NCBI RefSeq assembly: GCF_003986955.1 | Contig: NZ_PIPN01000001.1 | Coordinates: 1 to 64,000, forward strand | DNA: 64,000 bases | Origin: Aliidiomarina sedimenti | Lineage (GTDB): Bacteria > Pseudomonadota > Gammaproteobacteria > Enterobacterales > Alteromonadaceae | Direction of reading: 5' to 3' | Shown here: positions 42,484 through 52,949 of the stretch, piece after piece | Numbering within the stretch: position 1 is the first letter of the stretch | Layout: every line of letters starts with the position of its first letter | The notes under the pieces: generated by a model | What the model was told of the DNA's origin: nothing | The model's input: only the letters and a program-made list of their open reading frames with translations | Databases searched by the model: none | Translations under genes and position numbers: made by a program

Positions 42484-45400
42484 TTAAGCGGCGGTTAACT
42501 GCTGAAGTACTGACTGTATCAGCTTTACCCGTGAATGAGTATCTTCCACACCCTGCTTGACTTTAAGCCGGGTCGGACCGTCCATGGCAAAGGTCGCCGG
42601 GTCTTGCTGCAGCATTTGAATAATGACCGCTGGGTCGACCTTAGCGTCCTGATTAAATTCAATATGCCCGCCCTGGGGACCGATCTCAATTTTACGTACG
42701 CCGATGGGTTCTGCACGCAGCCGGATCTCGCTGACCCGAATGAGATTTTTAGCCGCGTCAGGAAGCAGGCCAAAGCGGTCAATCATTTCAATCTGCAAAT
42801 CCTCCAGTTCAGCCTCTGAGCGTGCTCCGGCGATGCGTTTATACAGGCTAAGGCGCGTGTTGACATCGGCAATGTAATCGCTCGGCAGCAGGGCCGGGAT
42901 GCGCAGTTCAATTTCCGTTTGTTGTTTAAGCAGCAGGTCAATACTAGGTTCTTTACCTGCCTTGAGCGCTTCAACCGCTTCTTCCAGCATATCCATGTAG
43001 AGTGTAAAACCAATACTTTCAATCTGACCGCTCTGGTCATCGCCAAGTAATTCTCCGGCACCGCGAATTTCCAGGTCGTGGGTCGCAAGCACAAAGCCGG
43101 CACCGAGGTCTTCCAGTTGCGCGATCGCTTCTAGCCGTTTCACTGCGTCTTTGGTCATCCGCTTCGGATGCGGTGTCAGCAGGTAGGCATAGGCTTGATG
43201 ATGTGAACGACCGACACGACCACGCAGCTGATGTAGCTGGGCCAGGCCAAGGTGGTCAGCACGGTCCATAATGATGGTATTGGCGCTTGGAATGTCGATA
43301 CCTGTTTCAATAATGGTCGTACATACCAGTACGTTAAAGCGTTGATGATAGAAGTCAGCCATGATGCGTTCAAGTTCACGCTCGTTCATTTGACCGTGCG
43401 CCGTGGTAACGCGCGCTTCAGGAACCAGCTCGGTGAGCATTTCTGCCGTACGCTGAATACTTTCCACGTTGTTATGGAGAAAATAGACCTGACCGCCGCG
43501 CAGAACTTCACGCAGAATCGCCTCGCGCACGGTTGCCTTGTCAAATTCGCGGACAAATGTCTTCACTGCCAGCCGCTTGGCTGGCGGTGTTGAGATAATA
43601 GACAAGTCACGAATACCGTTCATCGCCATGTTGAGTGTGCGAGGAATTGGGGTCGCGGTCAGGGTAAGAATGTCCACTTCTGCACGCAGACGCTTAACCT
43701 GCTCCTTTTGACGCACGCCGAAACGGTGTTCTTCGTCTACCACCAACAGGCCTAAGTCATGAAACTTAATGTCTTTCTGGAGTAATTTATGAGTGCCGAT
43801 AACGATATCGACTTTGCCAGCCTCGAGGTCAGCCAGCACATCGAGGGTTTGTTTGGCAGTTCTAAAGCGGGACAGTACCTCGACCCGCACCGGCCAGTCG
43901 GCAAAACGGTCGCGGAAGTTCTCATAATGTTGCTGCGCCAACAGGGTGGTGGGCACTAACACGGCCACCTGTTTGTTGTCGTTGATGGCGGTAAATGCTG
44001 CGCGCATGGCAACTTCTGTTTTACCGAAACCAACATCACCACAGACCAGTCTGTCCATAGCCCGCGGCGCCTGCATGTCGGCGAGAACAGCGTGAATTGC
44101 CTGCAGCTGATCATCGGTTTCGGTAAATGGAAAGCCATCGGCAAAGCGTGCATGGTCGCTGTCACTAACCTGAAAGGCATAGCCTGGTTTGGATTCGCGT
44201 TTTGCGTACACCGCGAGCAGCTCGGCGGCAACATCGCGGACACGCTCTGCGGCTCGGCGTTTGGCTTTCTCCCAGGTATCGTTGCCCAGTTTGTTCAGTG
44301 GTGCGCTTGATTCTTCGCCGCCACTGTAACGGCTGATGAGGTGCAGTGCTGCGACTGGCACGAATAACTTGGATTGCTGGGCGTATTCGATACACAAAAA
44401 TTCGGTGGCGGTGCCACCTGCATCCAGCGTCGTCAGACCCTGGTAGCGACCAACGCCGTGGTCGAGGTGAACCACCGGCTGTCCAATCGACAGCTCAGCC
44501 AGATTTTTAATTAAGGCATCGGCAGATCCCGCCTGGCGGCTGTCCTGACGGCGGCGTTGCGCGATCTTGGCGCCGAGTAATTCACTTTCAGTAATAAACC
44601 ACAGGCTTTGTTCGGGGTCGCGGGCATAAAATGAATGTGCGACCGAACTAACCACAATGCCAGAATCGATATCTGCGTGGATAAAGTCGCTAAAATTTTT
44701 GACCACCTGGGGATGAATACCAGCCCGTCCTAGCAGTTCGAGCAAACTCTCGCGCCGGCCTGCCGATTCGACGGCAAAAAGAACACGTTCGCCTTTTTCC
44801 TGTGCTTTTTTATACAGGCTGCGGATCCGCGCCAGAGGGTCGTCGGCTTTATGCTCAATTTGAATCTCGGTCACTGCCTTGGTGGCAAACTGAACAGGCC
44901 CTGGTTGGCGGGTCCCTTCCGGCACGCCAAGGCGGATACGCGGGCGGCGTTTAAACTCAGCGTTTAGCTCTTCGCTGCGGATAAATAGCTGGCCAGGCGG
45001 AAGCAAGGGCCGGTTTTTATCCCAGCGACGGTCGTCATAGCGGTAATCAATATCCCGCCAGAGTTGCTCCATCTGCTTTTGCAAATCACCTTGGGTAACC
45101 AACAGGATATCGTCCGGAAGGTAGTCAAATAAGGTCGCAGTAGAGTCAAAGAATAAAGGCAGGTAGTATTCAATACCGGCAGGCAAACTGCCCTGGCTGA
45201 CCTGCTGATAGACCGATTCTCGCGCTGTGGAAGCGTCAAATTGCTCACGGTACTGACGCCGGAAAGTTTCGATACCGGCGTCTGCAGTTGGGAATTCATG
45301 TGCTGGCAGCAAATGGATGCGTTCAACCGGGGCTGCGGAGCGTTGGCTGTCGACATCGAACGGGCGGATGCTATCAATGTCATCATCAAAATAATCAATT

Positions 45401-45957
45401 CGAAAAGGCTCGGTCGCGCCCATCGGGAATAAATCAATAATCGACCCACGCACACTGTACTCGCCATGTTCCATCACCTGGTTTACAAAGCGATAGCCAG
45501 CCTGTTCAAGTTGTGCGCGAAATTTCTCCAGCGGCTTGTTATCACCGGGTTGCAGAATAAAGGCCTGGCCTTGCACGTAGGACGGCGGGGCGATGCGGTG
45601 GAGCAGGGTATTTAAGGAAACAATCAGAATACCCTGTTCGCTCTCGGGCAATGTTGCCAGCACCCGTAAACGTTCGGAAATAATATCCTGGTGTGGCGAG
45701 AAGGTGTCGTAGGGTAAAGTTTCCCAGTCTGGAAATACGCTGATATACGGCGCCAGGCGGGGCGTGAAGAAGCGAATTTCCTGTTCCAGCCGATACGCAG
45801 CAGGGGCGTCAGCAGTGACCAGTAAGATCCGGCGCGGTTCCCGCTCTGCCAGAGAAGCCAGGGCGAGTGCGCTGCTACTGCCTTCTAACTGGCGCCAGGT
45901 TTTATCTTGCTCGTTGGCCGGCACTGCGTCGGCCTGAAATACAGAAATTGCTGCCAT
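42484..45957 (-). CDS. mfd: Transcription-repair coupling factor Mfd
   Basis: 1157 residues, full length. N-terminal UvrB-homology domains lie at about 1-330 (DTFSPHQDIISERLRVLATL). The RNA-polymerase-interacting domain includes VVHLDHGVGRYQGL near residue 500. The translocase has Walker A in VCGDVGFGKTEVAMRAAF near 650, the DEEH box in LLVVDEEHRFGVRQKEQ, TATPIPRTLNMAM and the RecG-like TRG motif. The C-terminal regulatory domain contains DMLEEAVEALK. Mfd removes stalled RNA polymerase and recruits UvrA for transcription-coupled repair. It is first of a two-gene unit with csiV. Confidence 0.97.
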   Translation of the reverse strand: MAAISVFQADAVPANEQDKTWRQLEGSSSALALASLAEREPRRILLVTADAPAAYRLEQEIRFFTPRLAPYISVFPDWETLPYDTFSPHQDIISERLRVLATLPESEQGILIVSLNTLLHRIAPPSYVQGQAFILQPGDNKPLEKFRAQLEQAGYRFVNQVMEHGEYSVRGSIIDLFPMGATEPFRIDYFDDDIDSIRPFDVDSQRSAAPVERIHLLPAHEFPTADAGIETFRRQYREQFDASTARESVYQQVSQGSLPAGIEYYLPLFFDSTATLFDYLPDDILLVTQGDLQKQMEQLWRDIDYRYDDRRWDKNRPLLPPGQLFIRSEELNAEFKRRPRIRLGVPEGTRQPGPVQFATKAVTEIQIEHKADDPLARIRSLYKKAQEKGERVLFAVESAGRRESLLELLGRAGIHPQVVKNFSDFIHADIDSGIVVSSVAHSFYARDPEQSLWFITESELLGAKIAQRRRQDSRQAGSADALIKNLAELSIGQPVVHLDHGVGRYQGLTTLDAGGTATEFLCIEYAQQSKLFVPVAALHLISRYSGGEESSAPLNKLGNDTWEKAKRRAAERVRDVAAELLAVYAKRESKPGYAFQVSDSDHARFADGFPFTETDDQLQAIHAVLADMQAPRAMDRLVCGDVGFGKTEVAMRAAFTAINDNKQVAVLVPTTLLAQQHYENFRDRFADWPVRVEVLSRFRTAKQTLDVLADLEAGKVDIVIGTHKLLQKDIKFHDLGLLVVDEEHRFGVRQKEQVKRLRAEVDILTLTATPIPRTLNMAMNGIRDLSIISTPPAKRLAVKTFVREFDKATVREAILREVLRGGQVYFLHNNVESIQRTAEMLTELVPEARVTTAHGQMNERELERIMADFYHQRFNVLVCTTIIETGIDIPSANTIIMDRADHLGLAQLHQLRGRVGRSHHQAYAYLLTPHPKRMTKDAVKRLEAIAQLEDLGAGFVLATHDLEIRGAGELLGDDQSGQIESIGFTLYMDMLEEAVEALKAGKEPSIDLLLKQQTEIELRIPALLPSDYIADVNTRLSLYKRIAGARSEAELEDLQIEMIDRFGLLPDAAKNLIRVSEIRLRAEPIGVRKIEIGPQGGHIEFNQDAKVDPAVIIQMLQQDPATFAMDGPTRLKVKQGVEDTHSRVKLIQSVLQQLTAA

Positions 45958-46017
45958 GAATGATAATGCACACGATCAATGCTGGAAAAGTCGCTAGTGT
46001 AGCAAAAAGCGTTCTGT

Positions 46018-46623
46018 TTAGGGCTTATTTGCACGCTCGCTTGCACGTTTTTTTAATAGCCGGGTTTGGGCATGCAATGCGGCACGTACCATCAGCTCCT
46101 GGTCTTCCTCGCGTAAACGGCGAAACAGGACAGTCACCTGGTAACCATCTTCATTCTGCTCGCAGTCGATAATCTCGCCGTAACCGAAAATGGCAGCCGA
46201 TTCTGCACTCAGAAATAGTTTTAGCTGAACAAGCTGCCCTGGTTCAAATGGCTCGCTGGAATAGAAACCAATGCCGGCGCCACCGTATTCGTACGCCTGA
46301 TAGCGGCACTCGGGGTCGTCTTCATAACGTAGCAGGTAGCCGAGCAGCGCATTCAGTTTTTGATTCTGCTGGGTGAGTATATTCAGAATCGCCTGGCCAG
46401 GTTCGCCGAGCGAACGGATTTGTTGCCAGGCAGTCTGATCCCTTTGCTGCAGTTCAGCTGCCATGCGAAAGACCAGGGGCAACTCACTAAGGAATACCTC
46501 TTCATCTGGCAGACCTGTCCGGTCGTCCAATGGAATTACATTGATATCGAGTGCTTCTTTAATCGCGAAGTACTCGGCGTATTCGTCACGCGCCTGTTGC
46601 AGATGGTCAGTCGAAGTTGTCAT
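46018..46623 (-). CDS. PilZ-like domain protein
   Basis: 201 residues, soluble. The N-terminal half is a helical region (LSELPLVFRMAAELQQRDQT). The C-terminal half fits a PilZ barrel: YQAYEYGGAGIGFYSSEPF, GQLVQLKLFLSAES, and VTVLFRRLREEDQELMVR. The usual RxxxR arginines are not obvious, and the (D/N)xSxxG motif is degenerate (GGAGIGF), so cyclic di-GMP binding is doubtful. The same kind of gene lies beside lolC in related marine gammaproteobacteria. It is divergent from lolC, with which it shares a 92-bp promoter region. Possibly a structural or degenerate PilZ regulator. Confidence 0.7.
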   Translation of the reverse strand: MTTSTDHLQQARDEYAEYFAIKEALDINVIPLDDRTGLPDEEVFLSELPLVFRMAAELQQRDQTAWQQIRSLGEPGQAILNILTQQNQKLNALLGYLLRYEDDPECRYQAYEYGGAGIGFYSSEPFEPGQLVQLKLFLSAESAAIFGYGEIIDCEQNEDGYQVTVLFRRLREEDQELMVRAALHAQTRLLKKRASERANKP

Positions 46624-46715
46624 TTGTTACTCGTTTGCCAGTTGTGCCATGGGCTTATTGTCTTTATGCTTTCACACTTTACTTTAGCAAACCAGACTTG
46701 AACAGGCGCAATCAT

Positions 46716-47951
46716 ATGTTTCAGCCCGCTCCGTTGTTTTTAGGCGTGCGCTACAGCCGCAGTAGTCAGGGCTCCGCGTTTACCCGCTTCATTAACCGTT
46801 TCTCTTTGCTCGGGATTATGATTGGAGTAGCGGCGCTTATTGTGGTGACATCGGTTATGAACGGCTTTGAAAATGAGCTGAAAAATCGCATTCTCGGTGT
46901 CGTCCCTCAGGTCACTGTCAGTGCTACAGCCAGCACAGGTATGGCCGACTGGCAGGCCCAGCGGGCAGCGCTGGAATTGCCTGAATCGGTTTTACACAGC
47001 AGTCCTTATGTGCAGATTGAAGGTCTGGTACAGGGGCGGGGTCAGTTGAATGCCGTTATGTTGCAAGGGCTTTACCCGGAATTTGAAGGCGACCACAATG
47101 TCGTGACGCGACATATGGTGCGCGGTAGCTTAGACAATCTTGAAGCGGGCGAATACGGCATTATTCTGGGGCGTCCGCTGGCCAATCGGCTGGATGTTCA
47201 GGTTGGTGAGCAGGTCCGCATTGTCGCCGCTGCAGGCGGCCAGTTTACCCCAGTCGGGGTAATGCCGGCTCAGCGTATGTTCCGCGTCGTCGGCCAATTT
47301 GAGTTAGGGGCAGAGATAGATCGCCAGCTGGTACTGATGCACGGCGATGATCTGGCGCGCTTATTGCGCTTCTCTGAAGGGCATGTCAGTGGAATACGAC
47401 TTTACCTTGATGATGCATTCCGAGCTGAACAGGTTGCTGCCGAGCTCGCGCCACAGGTGAATGAGGAAAGTCGCATCGGACAGTGGACCGAGCGCTACGG
47501 GCGGTTATTTGCTGCGGTACGCATGGAGAAAGGGATGATGCTCTTTATGCTGACGCTGGTGGTGGCGGTTGCGGCTTTTAACGTGGTCTCCGCGCTGGTT
47601 ATGGTGATTCACGATAAACGCTATGACATTGCCATTTTACAGACTCAGGGGCTGTCGCGTCCTGCGGTCTTTGCCATGTTGCTGGTGCAGGGGGCTTACA
47701 ACGGGATCATAGGAACCCTGCTTGGGGTGTTGATTGGTCTCTTGCTTTGTCTGCTGCTGAACCCGCTGTTGGATGCCTTTGGCGTCGGTATCATGGCCTA
47801 CACCGACGGTGCTGGCTTACCCATAGTGATTGAACCATGGCAGGTCACCGGCATTGCGCTACTGGCGCTTGTATTAACCCTTTTCGCTACTATTTACCCA
47901 GCCTGGCGCGCTGCGGCTATTAAGCCCGCGCAGGCCCTTCGTTACGAGTAA
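46716..47951 (+). CDS. lolC: Lipoprotein-releasing system permease LolC
   Basis: About 411 residues. The N-terminal helix is preceded by the LolC-typical MFQPAPLFLGVRYSRSSQGS. The periplasmic domain (about 45-265) contains GVVPQVTVSATAS and the Hook-like GGQFTPVGVMPAQRMFRVVG. Three C-terminal helices include AVAAFNVVSALVMVIHDKRY and TLFATIYPAWRAAAIKPAQA, ending in ALRYE. With LolD and LolE it extracts outer-membrane lipoproteins from the inner membrane and hands them to LolA through LolC. The open frame extends to 46617, but the ATG at 46716 matches E. coli LolC (MYQPVALFIG). Confidence 0.95.
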   Translation: MFQPAPLFLGVRYSRSSQGSAFTRFINRFSLLGIMIGVAALIVVTSVMNGFENELKNRILGVVPQVTVSATASTGMADWQAQRAALELPESVLHSSPYVQIEGLVQGRGQLNAVMLQGLYPEFEGDHNVVTRHMVRGSLDNLEAGEYGIILGRPLANRLDVQVGEQVRIVAAAGGQFTPVGVMPAQRMFRVVGQFELGAEIDRQLVLMHGDDLARLLRFSEGHVSGIRLYLDDAFRAEQVAAELAPQVNEESRIGQWTERYGRLFAAVRMEKGMMLFMLTLVVAVAAFNVVSALVMVIHDKRYDIAILQTQGLSRPAVFAMLLVQGAYNGIIGTLLGVLIGLLLCLLLNPLLDAFGVGIMAYTDGAGLPIVIEPWQVTGIALLALVLTLFATIYPAWRAAAIKPAQALRYE

Positions 47952-47954
47952 CCG

Positions 47955-48641
47955 ATGATGACTAATTTGCTTCAATGTAACCATATCAGTAAAACCTTTA
48001 CCGACGGTGAGCAACAGGTCAATGTGCTGCAGGACGTCAGTTTTTCACTTGCTGCTGGCGATATGATGGCAATTGTCGGGTCCTCGGGCTCAGGAAAAAG
48101 CACGCTGCTGCATATTCTCGGCAGTCTGGATACCGCGACAGCGGGCGAAGTGGTGATGCAGGGCCAGCCGTTGAGCAGTTTGAAAGAGCGTCAGCGAGCC
48201 AAATGGCGCAACCAGAAGCTCGGTTTTATTTACCAGTTTCATCATCTTCTCGGTGAATTTTCGGCGCTGGAAAATGTGGCGATGCCGTTGTTGATTGGTG
48301 GCATGAATCCAGCAAAGGCCAAACAACAGGCGGCTGAGCTGCTTGATCGCGTCGGCTTGGCGCATCGTATGACGCACGCGCCGGCAAAGCTATCCGGCGG
48401 CGAGCGACAGCGGGTTGCGATCGCCCGCGCCTTGGTCAATCAGCCGGCCCTGGTACTTGCGGATGAACCGACCGGAAATCTTGATGAAACCACCGCGGAA
48501 ACCATTTACAGCCTGATGCTGGAACTCAATGAACAACTGAATACCGCATTCATTGTGGTCACCCATGACCAGCACCTGGCAAACCGGTTGCCGCGTCGCG
48601 CCATGCTGCATAACGGTCAGCTTGAGGAAACCCCACGATGA
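47955..48641 (+). CDS. lolD: Lipoprotein-releasing system ATPase LolD
   Basis: 228 residues, a single ABC ATPase domain. Walker A is in [20 protein letters not shown], the Q-loop and LolD-specific region in [20 protein letters not shown], the signature in [16 protein letters not shown], and Walker B in [13 protein letters not shown], with the H-loop in FIVVTHD. It powers LolCE. The gene starts 3 bp after the lolC stop at tandem ATGs (47955/47958; either could be used) and its stop overlaps lolE by 4 bp. Confidence 0.96.
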   Translation: MMTNLLQCNHISKTFTDGEQQVNVLQDVSFSLAAGDMMAIVGSSGSGKSTLLHILGSLDTATAGEVVMQGQPLSSLKERQRAKWRNQKLGFIYQFHHLLGEFSALENVAMPLLIGGMNPAKAKQQAAELLDRVGLAHRMTHAPAKLSGGERQRVAIARALVNQPALVLADEPTGNLDETTAETIYSLMLELNEQLNTAFIVVTHDQHLANRLPRRAMLHNGQLEETPR

Positions 48642-49885
48642 AGTTCGCTTTGCCCTGGTTGCTGGCACGGCGATTTCGTCGTAGCAAGCATAAAAACCGA
48701 TTCGTAAATTTCATTTCGGCGTCCTCTACTGCAGGCATTGCGCTCGGCTGCGCCGCCCTGATTGTATTGCTTTCGGTCATGAATGGTTTTCAGAAAGCAT
48801 TGGAAGAACAATTACTTAGCCTGGTGCCCCATGTTCAGTATGAAGCCGTGCGAGATGGCTTGCGTGACTGGCGCCAGGTGGTCGCAACCGCGGAAGAGCA
48901 TCCGCGGGTGATTGCGGCCGCGCCGCGGGTACTGATTAATGGCATGATCCAACAGGGGCGGGGCTTCAAAGGGGTTACTGCGCAGGCTATCGACCCTGAG
49001 CTTGAGCCCCGTGTATCCGGGCTGACGGACTATATCAGCAGTGAGGACTGGCAACGATTTATCAGTCAACCGCAGGGCATTTTACTGGGCTACGGACTTG
49101 CTGAATCGTTGGACCTGAAAGTGGGAGACCGGGTTAATTTACTGGTCCCGCAAATTGATAGTGATCGTCAGAGTTTACGTGCTCCACGACGGCTTAGCCT
49201 GGAGCTTGCCGGAACCTACCGCCTGGGAGGCGAGCTCGATTACCAGCAAGCGTATTTGCATTTAGAAGAAGGGCGCAAAGCTATGGGCCTGAGTAGCGAA
49301 GCGAATAGCGTACGGTTGCGCCTCGACGATGTCTATCAGGCTCCGGTGGTGGCCAGTCAAATTGCTGCTCAATTGTCCGAATATGCGTATATCAACGACT
49401 GGACACGCACAGAGGGACATCTCTACCGTGACATCCAGCTGGTGCGTAGCGTAATGTATCTGGTACTGGTCCTGGTATTGGCAGTCGCCAGTTTTAACAT
49501 CGTTTCGACCCTGGTGATGGTAGTTCAGGAAAAACGCTCGCAGATAGCCATTCTCAAGACCATGGGTGCAAATGACCAGATGATTATGCGCACGTTTGTC
49601 TTGCAGGGAACCTTAAATGGACTGATTGGGATCCTGATTGGTGCAGTGAGCGGCGTGCTCTTAGCATGGCAGTTGCCGACAATTTTAAAGATGCTGGAAA
49701 GCTGGTTCGCGTTTTCGCTGCTGGCGGACGATATTTACTTTGTCAGTTCTATTCCTATCGATGTGCAGTGGCTTGATGTGCTGCTGGTGGTAGGAGTCGC
49801 TCTGTTAACCAGTATGCTGGCAACCTTGTATCCGGCGTGGAAGGCGACCAAAGTAAATCCGGCACGAGCACTGGTAGGCGATTAA
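48638..49885 (+). CDS. lolE: Lipoprotein-releasing system permease LolE
   Basis: 415 residues with the same four-helix/large-periplasmic-loop layout as LolC. The N-terminus is [20 protein letters not shown], followed by [20 protein letters not shown]. The periplasmic part lacks the FTPxG Hook sequence seen in the LolC neighbour (here it reads [17 protein letters not shown]), which supports LolE rather than LolC. The C-terminal helices contain [40 protein letters not shown] and [20 protein letters not shown]. It binds the lipoprotein substrate in the LolCDE complex. Start codon overlaps the lolD stop (ATGA). Confidence 0.95.
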   Translation: MKFALPWLLARRFRRSKHKNRFVNFISASSTAGIALGCAALIVLLSVMNGFQKALEEQLLSLVPHVQYEAVRDGLRDWRQVVATAEEHPRVIAAAPRVLINGMIQQGRGFKGVTAQAIDPELEPRVSGLTDYISSEDWQRFISQPQGILLGYGLAESLDLKVGDRVNLLVPQIDSDRQSLRAPRRLSLELAGTYRLGGELDYQQAYLHLEEGRKAMGLSSEANSVRLRLDDVYQAPVVASQIAAQLSEYAYINDWTRTEGHLYRDIQLVRSVMYLVLVLVLAVASFNIVSTLVMVVQEKRSQIAILKTMGANDQMIMRTFVLQGTLNGLIGILIGAVSGVLLAWQLPTILKMLESWFAFSLLADDIYFVSSIPIDVQWLDVLLVVGVALLTSMLATLYPAWKATKVNPARALVGD

Positions 49886-49909
49886 CCTCTGCTGGGTCAG
49901 CTCTGCTTA

Positions 49910-50464
49910 CTACTGCTCATTGCGCTGTTGCCGCTTACTGGCACGCAGGCGCTGGCGTTCGCGCCACGCTTTTATTGCCGCCTGGCGCCATAAAATCCGG
50001 ATAGTAATAAACGCCGATAAACTGGCCAACCCGCCTAATAACAAGCAGCCGAGCAGGAAGGGTGGGACTACGGTACCCAGGCTGGCAGCGAACCAGGCGA
50101 GAGAGGGCTCAAACAGGAACGGCTCGGACGGACGGCCAAGAATGAGCGCCCCAAGCTGATACGACGCATAAAATAAGGGGGGCATGGTAATGGGATTAGA
50201 TATCCAGACCAATGCCACCGACAGTGGAATGTTGGCGGAAAAGAAAATGGCCATTGCGGCGGCGATGATCATCTGAGCCGGGACAGGCAAAAAGGCGACG
50301 AACAAGCCGATGGCAAAAGCACGTGATGCCGAGCGTCGGTTAAGGTGCCATAAATTCGAGCGCTGTGCGACGCTACCAAACATGCGCACGGCTTTACTGC
50401 TGGCTATTTTCCTTGGGTCCGGCAAAAAGCGCTGAATTGTCTTTTTTGGCATGGATGCTGACAC
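49910..50464 (-). CDS. DUF2062-family membrane protein
   Basis: 184 residues. Two or three transmembrane segments are visible. A family signature lies near residues 35-95: SASRAFAIGLFVAFLPVPAQ, MIIAAAMAIFFSANIPLSVA and VWISNPITMPPLFYASYQLG. A later helix lies in VVPPFLLGCLLLGGLASLSA, and the tail is basic and arginine-rich. Members are widespread in proteobacteria with unknown function. It is divergent from comEC with an 18-bp gap and converges on lolE. Confidence 0.87.
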   Translation of the reverse strand: MSASMPKKTIQRFLPDPRKIASSKAVRMFGSVAQRSNLWHLNRRSASRAFAIGLFVAFLPVPAQMIIAAAMAIFFSANIPLSVALVWISNPITMPPLFYASYQLGALILGRPSEPFLFEPSLAWFAASLGTVVPPFLLGCLLLGGLASLSAFITIRILWRQAAIKAWRERQRLRASKRQQRNEQ

Positions 50465-50482
50465 CTACAACAGGTAACTACT

Positions 50483-52876
50483 ATGGATTGGTGGTTCACT
50501 GGCGTGCTGTTAGGCACGCTTTCATCAGCCTGGTTACAACCGGACTGGGCGCTATGGCCCTGGACCCTGCTTTCTATCGCTTTGTTCTGCTGGCTGAAAT
50601 CACCACTGGTAGCAGTTTCCGGTAGCGAAACGCGTTACCCGGCTTGGTTACGTTCGCTTTTGATTGTGACACTCGGCCTATTGTGCGGTATCCAGTGGTC
50701 CTTAATCAATGGCAAAGCGGCGCAAAGCTGGAATTTACCTGTTAAAGATTATCGACAGCCACTTCCCATTGCCCTTCGTGTAGACAGCATAGTCGAAGAG
50801 AACGAGTTACGCTGGCGCTTTACGGGCCGTTTGCTACAAGGGCCCGCAGACTGGCCTCAGGCGCAACCGGGACCGCAGCCGAGGATACAACTCGACTGGT
50901 ACGAGCCGCAGGGGCCTGTACCTCGGCTGGGTGAACTATGGCGCTTTGAGGTCCGCCTTCGACCGGCGGTCAGCAGCCTGAATCAGGGCGCTTTTAACTA
51001 CCAGGCTTACCTTCTGCGACACGGCGTGCGGGCGACTGGTTATATTACCGCGGGTAACAGATTATCTGCCGCGAGTTCGATCAATGCACGTGCTCGTCAG
51101 TCTCTGTATGATCAGTTTTCAGCGCGTCGGAGTGAGCTTAACCATGCCGATATCCTGATGGCGCTGGTGCTCGCCGAGCGGCAATGGATTAGTCAACAGA
51201 AATGGCAGTTGCTGCAACAGACCGGCGTTGCGCATCTGATGGCGATCTCAGGTTTACACCTTAGCATGGTTTTTGGCTTCACCTTGTTACTGTCGCGCGG
51301 GATTCTGGGGTTTTGCCTCTACCGGCTACCGGGAGCTTTCTCAGCGCGGTTAAATATACTGTATCTGGCTTTGCTGACCGCGTGGTTGGCGGCGCTTGGC
51401 TATGCCATGTTGGCGGGATTTGCGGTCGCCACCTTACGAGCCTTATTGTTAATCAGCCTGATGATTGCGTTGCGACTTGGGGCCAAACGCCTCAGTAGCC
51501 TGAGGCTCTTGCTGCGTGCGGTGGTTCTACTGCTGATTTTTGACCCGCTGGCGTTTCTTGATGCGGGTTTCTGGCTGTCGGTGGGGGCGGTGGCCGCTAT
51601 CTTTAGCTGGCTCTGGCGGCTGCCAGTTGCGCCTGTGCATGGCAGCCTGATTAGTCGATGGCGGCAGGGTCTGTTCCAGCTTAGTCGGCTTGAAGTGATG
51701 CTAACGCTTATGCTACTGCCGCTCTCGGTGGTGTTTTTTCAGGGGTTTTCCTGGCTGGCACCGCTGACCAATCTTCTAGTAGTGCCGGTTTTCAGTGTTG
51801 CTGTGCTGCCATTAACCTTACTTGCGGCACTGTTGTTTCCTCTGGCACCGACAATAGCGACGCTGTGCCTTCAGGTAAGCGATTGCATACTCCAGTTCGT
51901 ATGGTCGCTGTTGACCTGGATACAACCCGCGGCGTGGTGGCCTTTGGCAATGCCGGGGCTGGCCACGTTGTTCCTTGCGGGGATACTCTGCCGCTACAGC
52001 CTGTGGTCTGGGCAATTACAACAACTTGTACTTGCTGCATGCCTGGCCAGTTTGCTGTTGCTATATGGGCGGTATAGCTGGTGGCGAGAGAGTGACCCCA
52101 GGTTATGGTTGCATATGCTGGATGTCGGGCAGGGCAGTGCGCTGGTCATTGAACGAGCGGGTCGGGCGATGCTGGTTGATAGTGGTCCCGGGTTTGGCAT
52201 TGACGGGCATCTCAGCGACCGGGTTATTATTCCTTTCCTGCGTCGACGCGGTTTAACCCCTGATGTACTGGTACTAACCCACCGGCATCGCGATCATACT
52301 GGGGGTGCGCACGCATTGTTAGCCGCCTACCCGAAGATGACGGTGCTGGATACCGAAGGAGCATACTGGCCTTGCCAGTGGGGTCAGCAATGGCTTTGGC
52401 AAGATGTGCGTTTCATTGCGTTAGCGCCTCTGCCCGCGGCACCGGCTGATTTTTCCTACGGAGTTAACAACGAAAGCTGCGTTATTCAGCTTAGTTACCG
52501 GGGCACAAAGGTACTGTTACCCGGCGATATTGAACGAGTTGCCGAGTTTCGTCTGGTTCAGCGCTATGCTGACCGCTTACAAAGCGATGTGTTGTTGGTG
52601 CCTCATCATGGCTCAAACACCTCCAGTCATCATTTGTTTCTCGACGCGGTGAAACCACAGTGGGCATTGCTCAGTAGCGGTTATCTGAGTCGTTTTAATA
52701 TGCCCCATGCGGACGTGCTTGAACGTTTTAATAACGCCGGGGTGGCGCTGTATAGCAGTGCTGAAGAGGGACAGGTCTCAATGCTTTGGCGGCCATCAGA
52801 AGGTCAGCCAGCGCAGTGGAAGGTCTACACATACCGTCAGCATTATGGACGTTTTTGGTTCAATCAATTACCTTGA
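50483..52876 (+). CDS. comEC: DNA internalization protein ComEC/Rec2
   Basis: 797 residues. N-terminal helices and an OB-like DUF4131 region lie at about 1-200. The competence membrane domain includes the hallmark TGVAHLMAISGLHLSMVFGF near residue 250. The C-terminal metallo-beta-lactamase domain (about 540-770) contains LHMLDVGQGSALVIERAG, MLVDSGPGFGIDGH, LTHRHRDHTGGAHALLA and LVPHHGSNTSSHHLF, with the metal-binding HxHxDH intact. ComEC forms the inner-membrane channel for single-stranded DNA uptake and its MBL domain may degrade the other strand. The msbA gene starts 73 bp downstream, the usual gammaproteobacterial order. Confidence 0.95.
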   Translation: MDWWFTGVLLGTLSSAWLQPDWALWPWTLLSIALFCWLKSPLVAVSGSETRYPAWLRSLLIVTLGLLCGIQWSLINGKAAQSWNLPVKDYRQPLPIALRVDSIVEENELRWRFTGRLLQGPADWPQAQPGPQPRIQLDWYEPQGPVPRLGELWRFEVRLRPAVSSLNQGAFNYQAYLLRHGVRATGYITAGNRLSAASSINARARQSLYDQFSARRSELNHADILMALVLAERQWISQQKWQLLQQTGVAHLMAISGLHLSMVFGFTLLLSRGILGFCLYRLPGAFSARLNILYLALLTAWLAALGYAMLAGFAVATLRALLLISLMIALRLGAKRLSSLRLLLRAVVLLLIFDPLAFLDAGFWLSVGAVAAIFSWLWRLPVAPVHGSLISRWRQGLFQLSRLEVMLTLMLLPLSVVFFQGFSWLAPLTNLLVVPVFSVAVLPLTLLAALLFPLAPTIATLCLQVSDCILQFVWSLLTWIQPAAWWPLAMPGLATLFLAGILCRYSLWSGQLQQLVLAACLASLLLLYGRYSWWRESDPRLWLHMLDVGQGSALVIERAGRAMLVDSGPGFGIDGHLSDRVIIPFLRRRGLTPDVLVLTHRHRDHTGGAHALLAAYPKMTVLDTEGAYWPCQWGQQWLWQDVRFIALAPLPAAPADFSYGVNNESCVIQLSYRGTKVLLPGDIERVAEFRLVQRYADRLQSDVLLVPHHGSNTSSHHLFLDAVKPQWALLSSGYLSRFNMPHADVLERFNNAGVALYSSAEEGQVSMLWRPSEGQPAQWKVYTYRQHYGRFWFNQLP

Positions 52877-52949
52877 GGTCCCTGGCGCTGGTCACATGGC
52901 CTACCTTTCAGGTAAAATGCCGCAGTCTTTTTTTATATATGGCAAATGC

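Noticed and set aside
52707-52949. N-terminal extension of MsbA overlapping comEC
   Set aside because: The extension lies mostly inside comEC in another frame, and the remaining 583 residues match the full MsbA length, so it is a read-back of the open frame.
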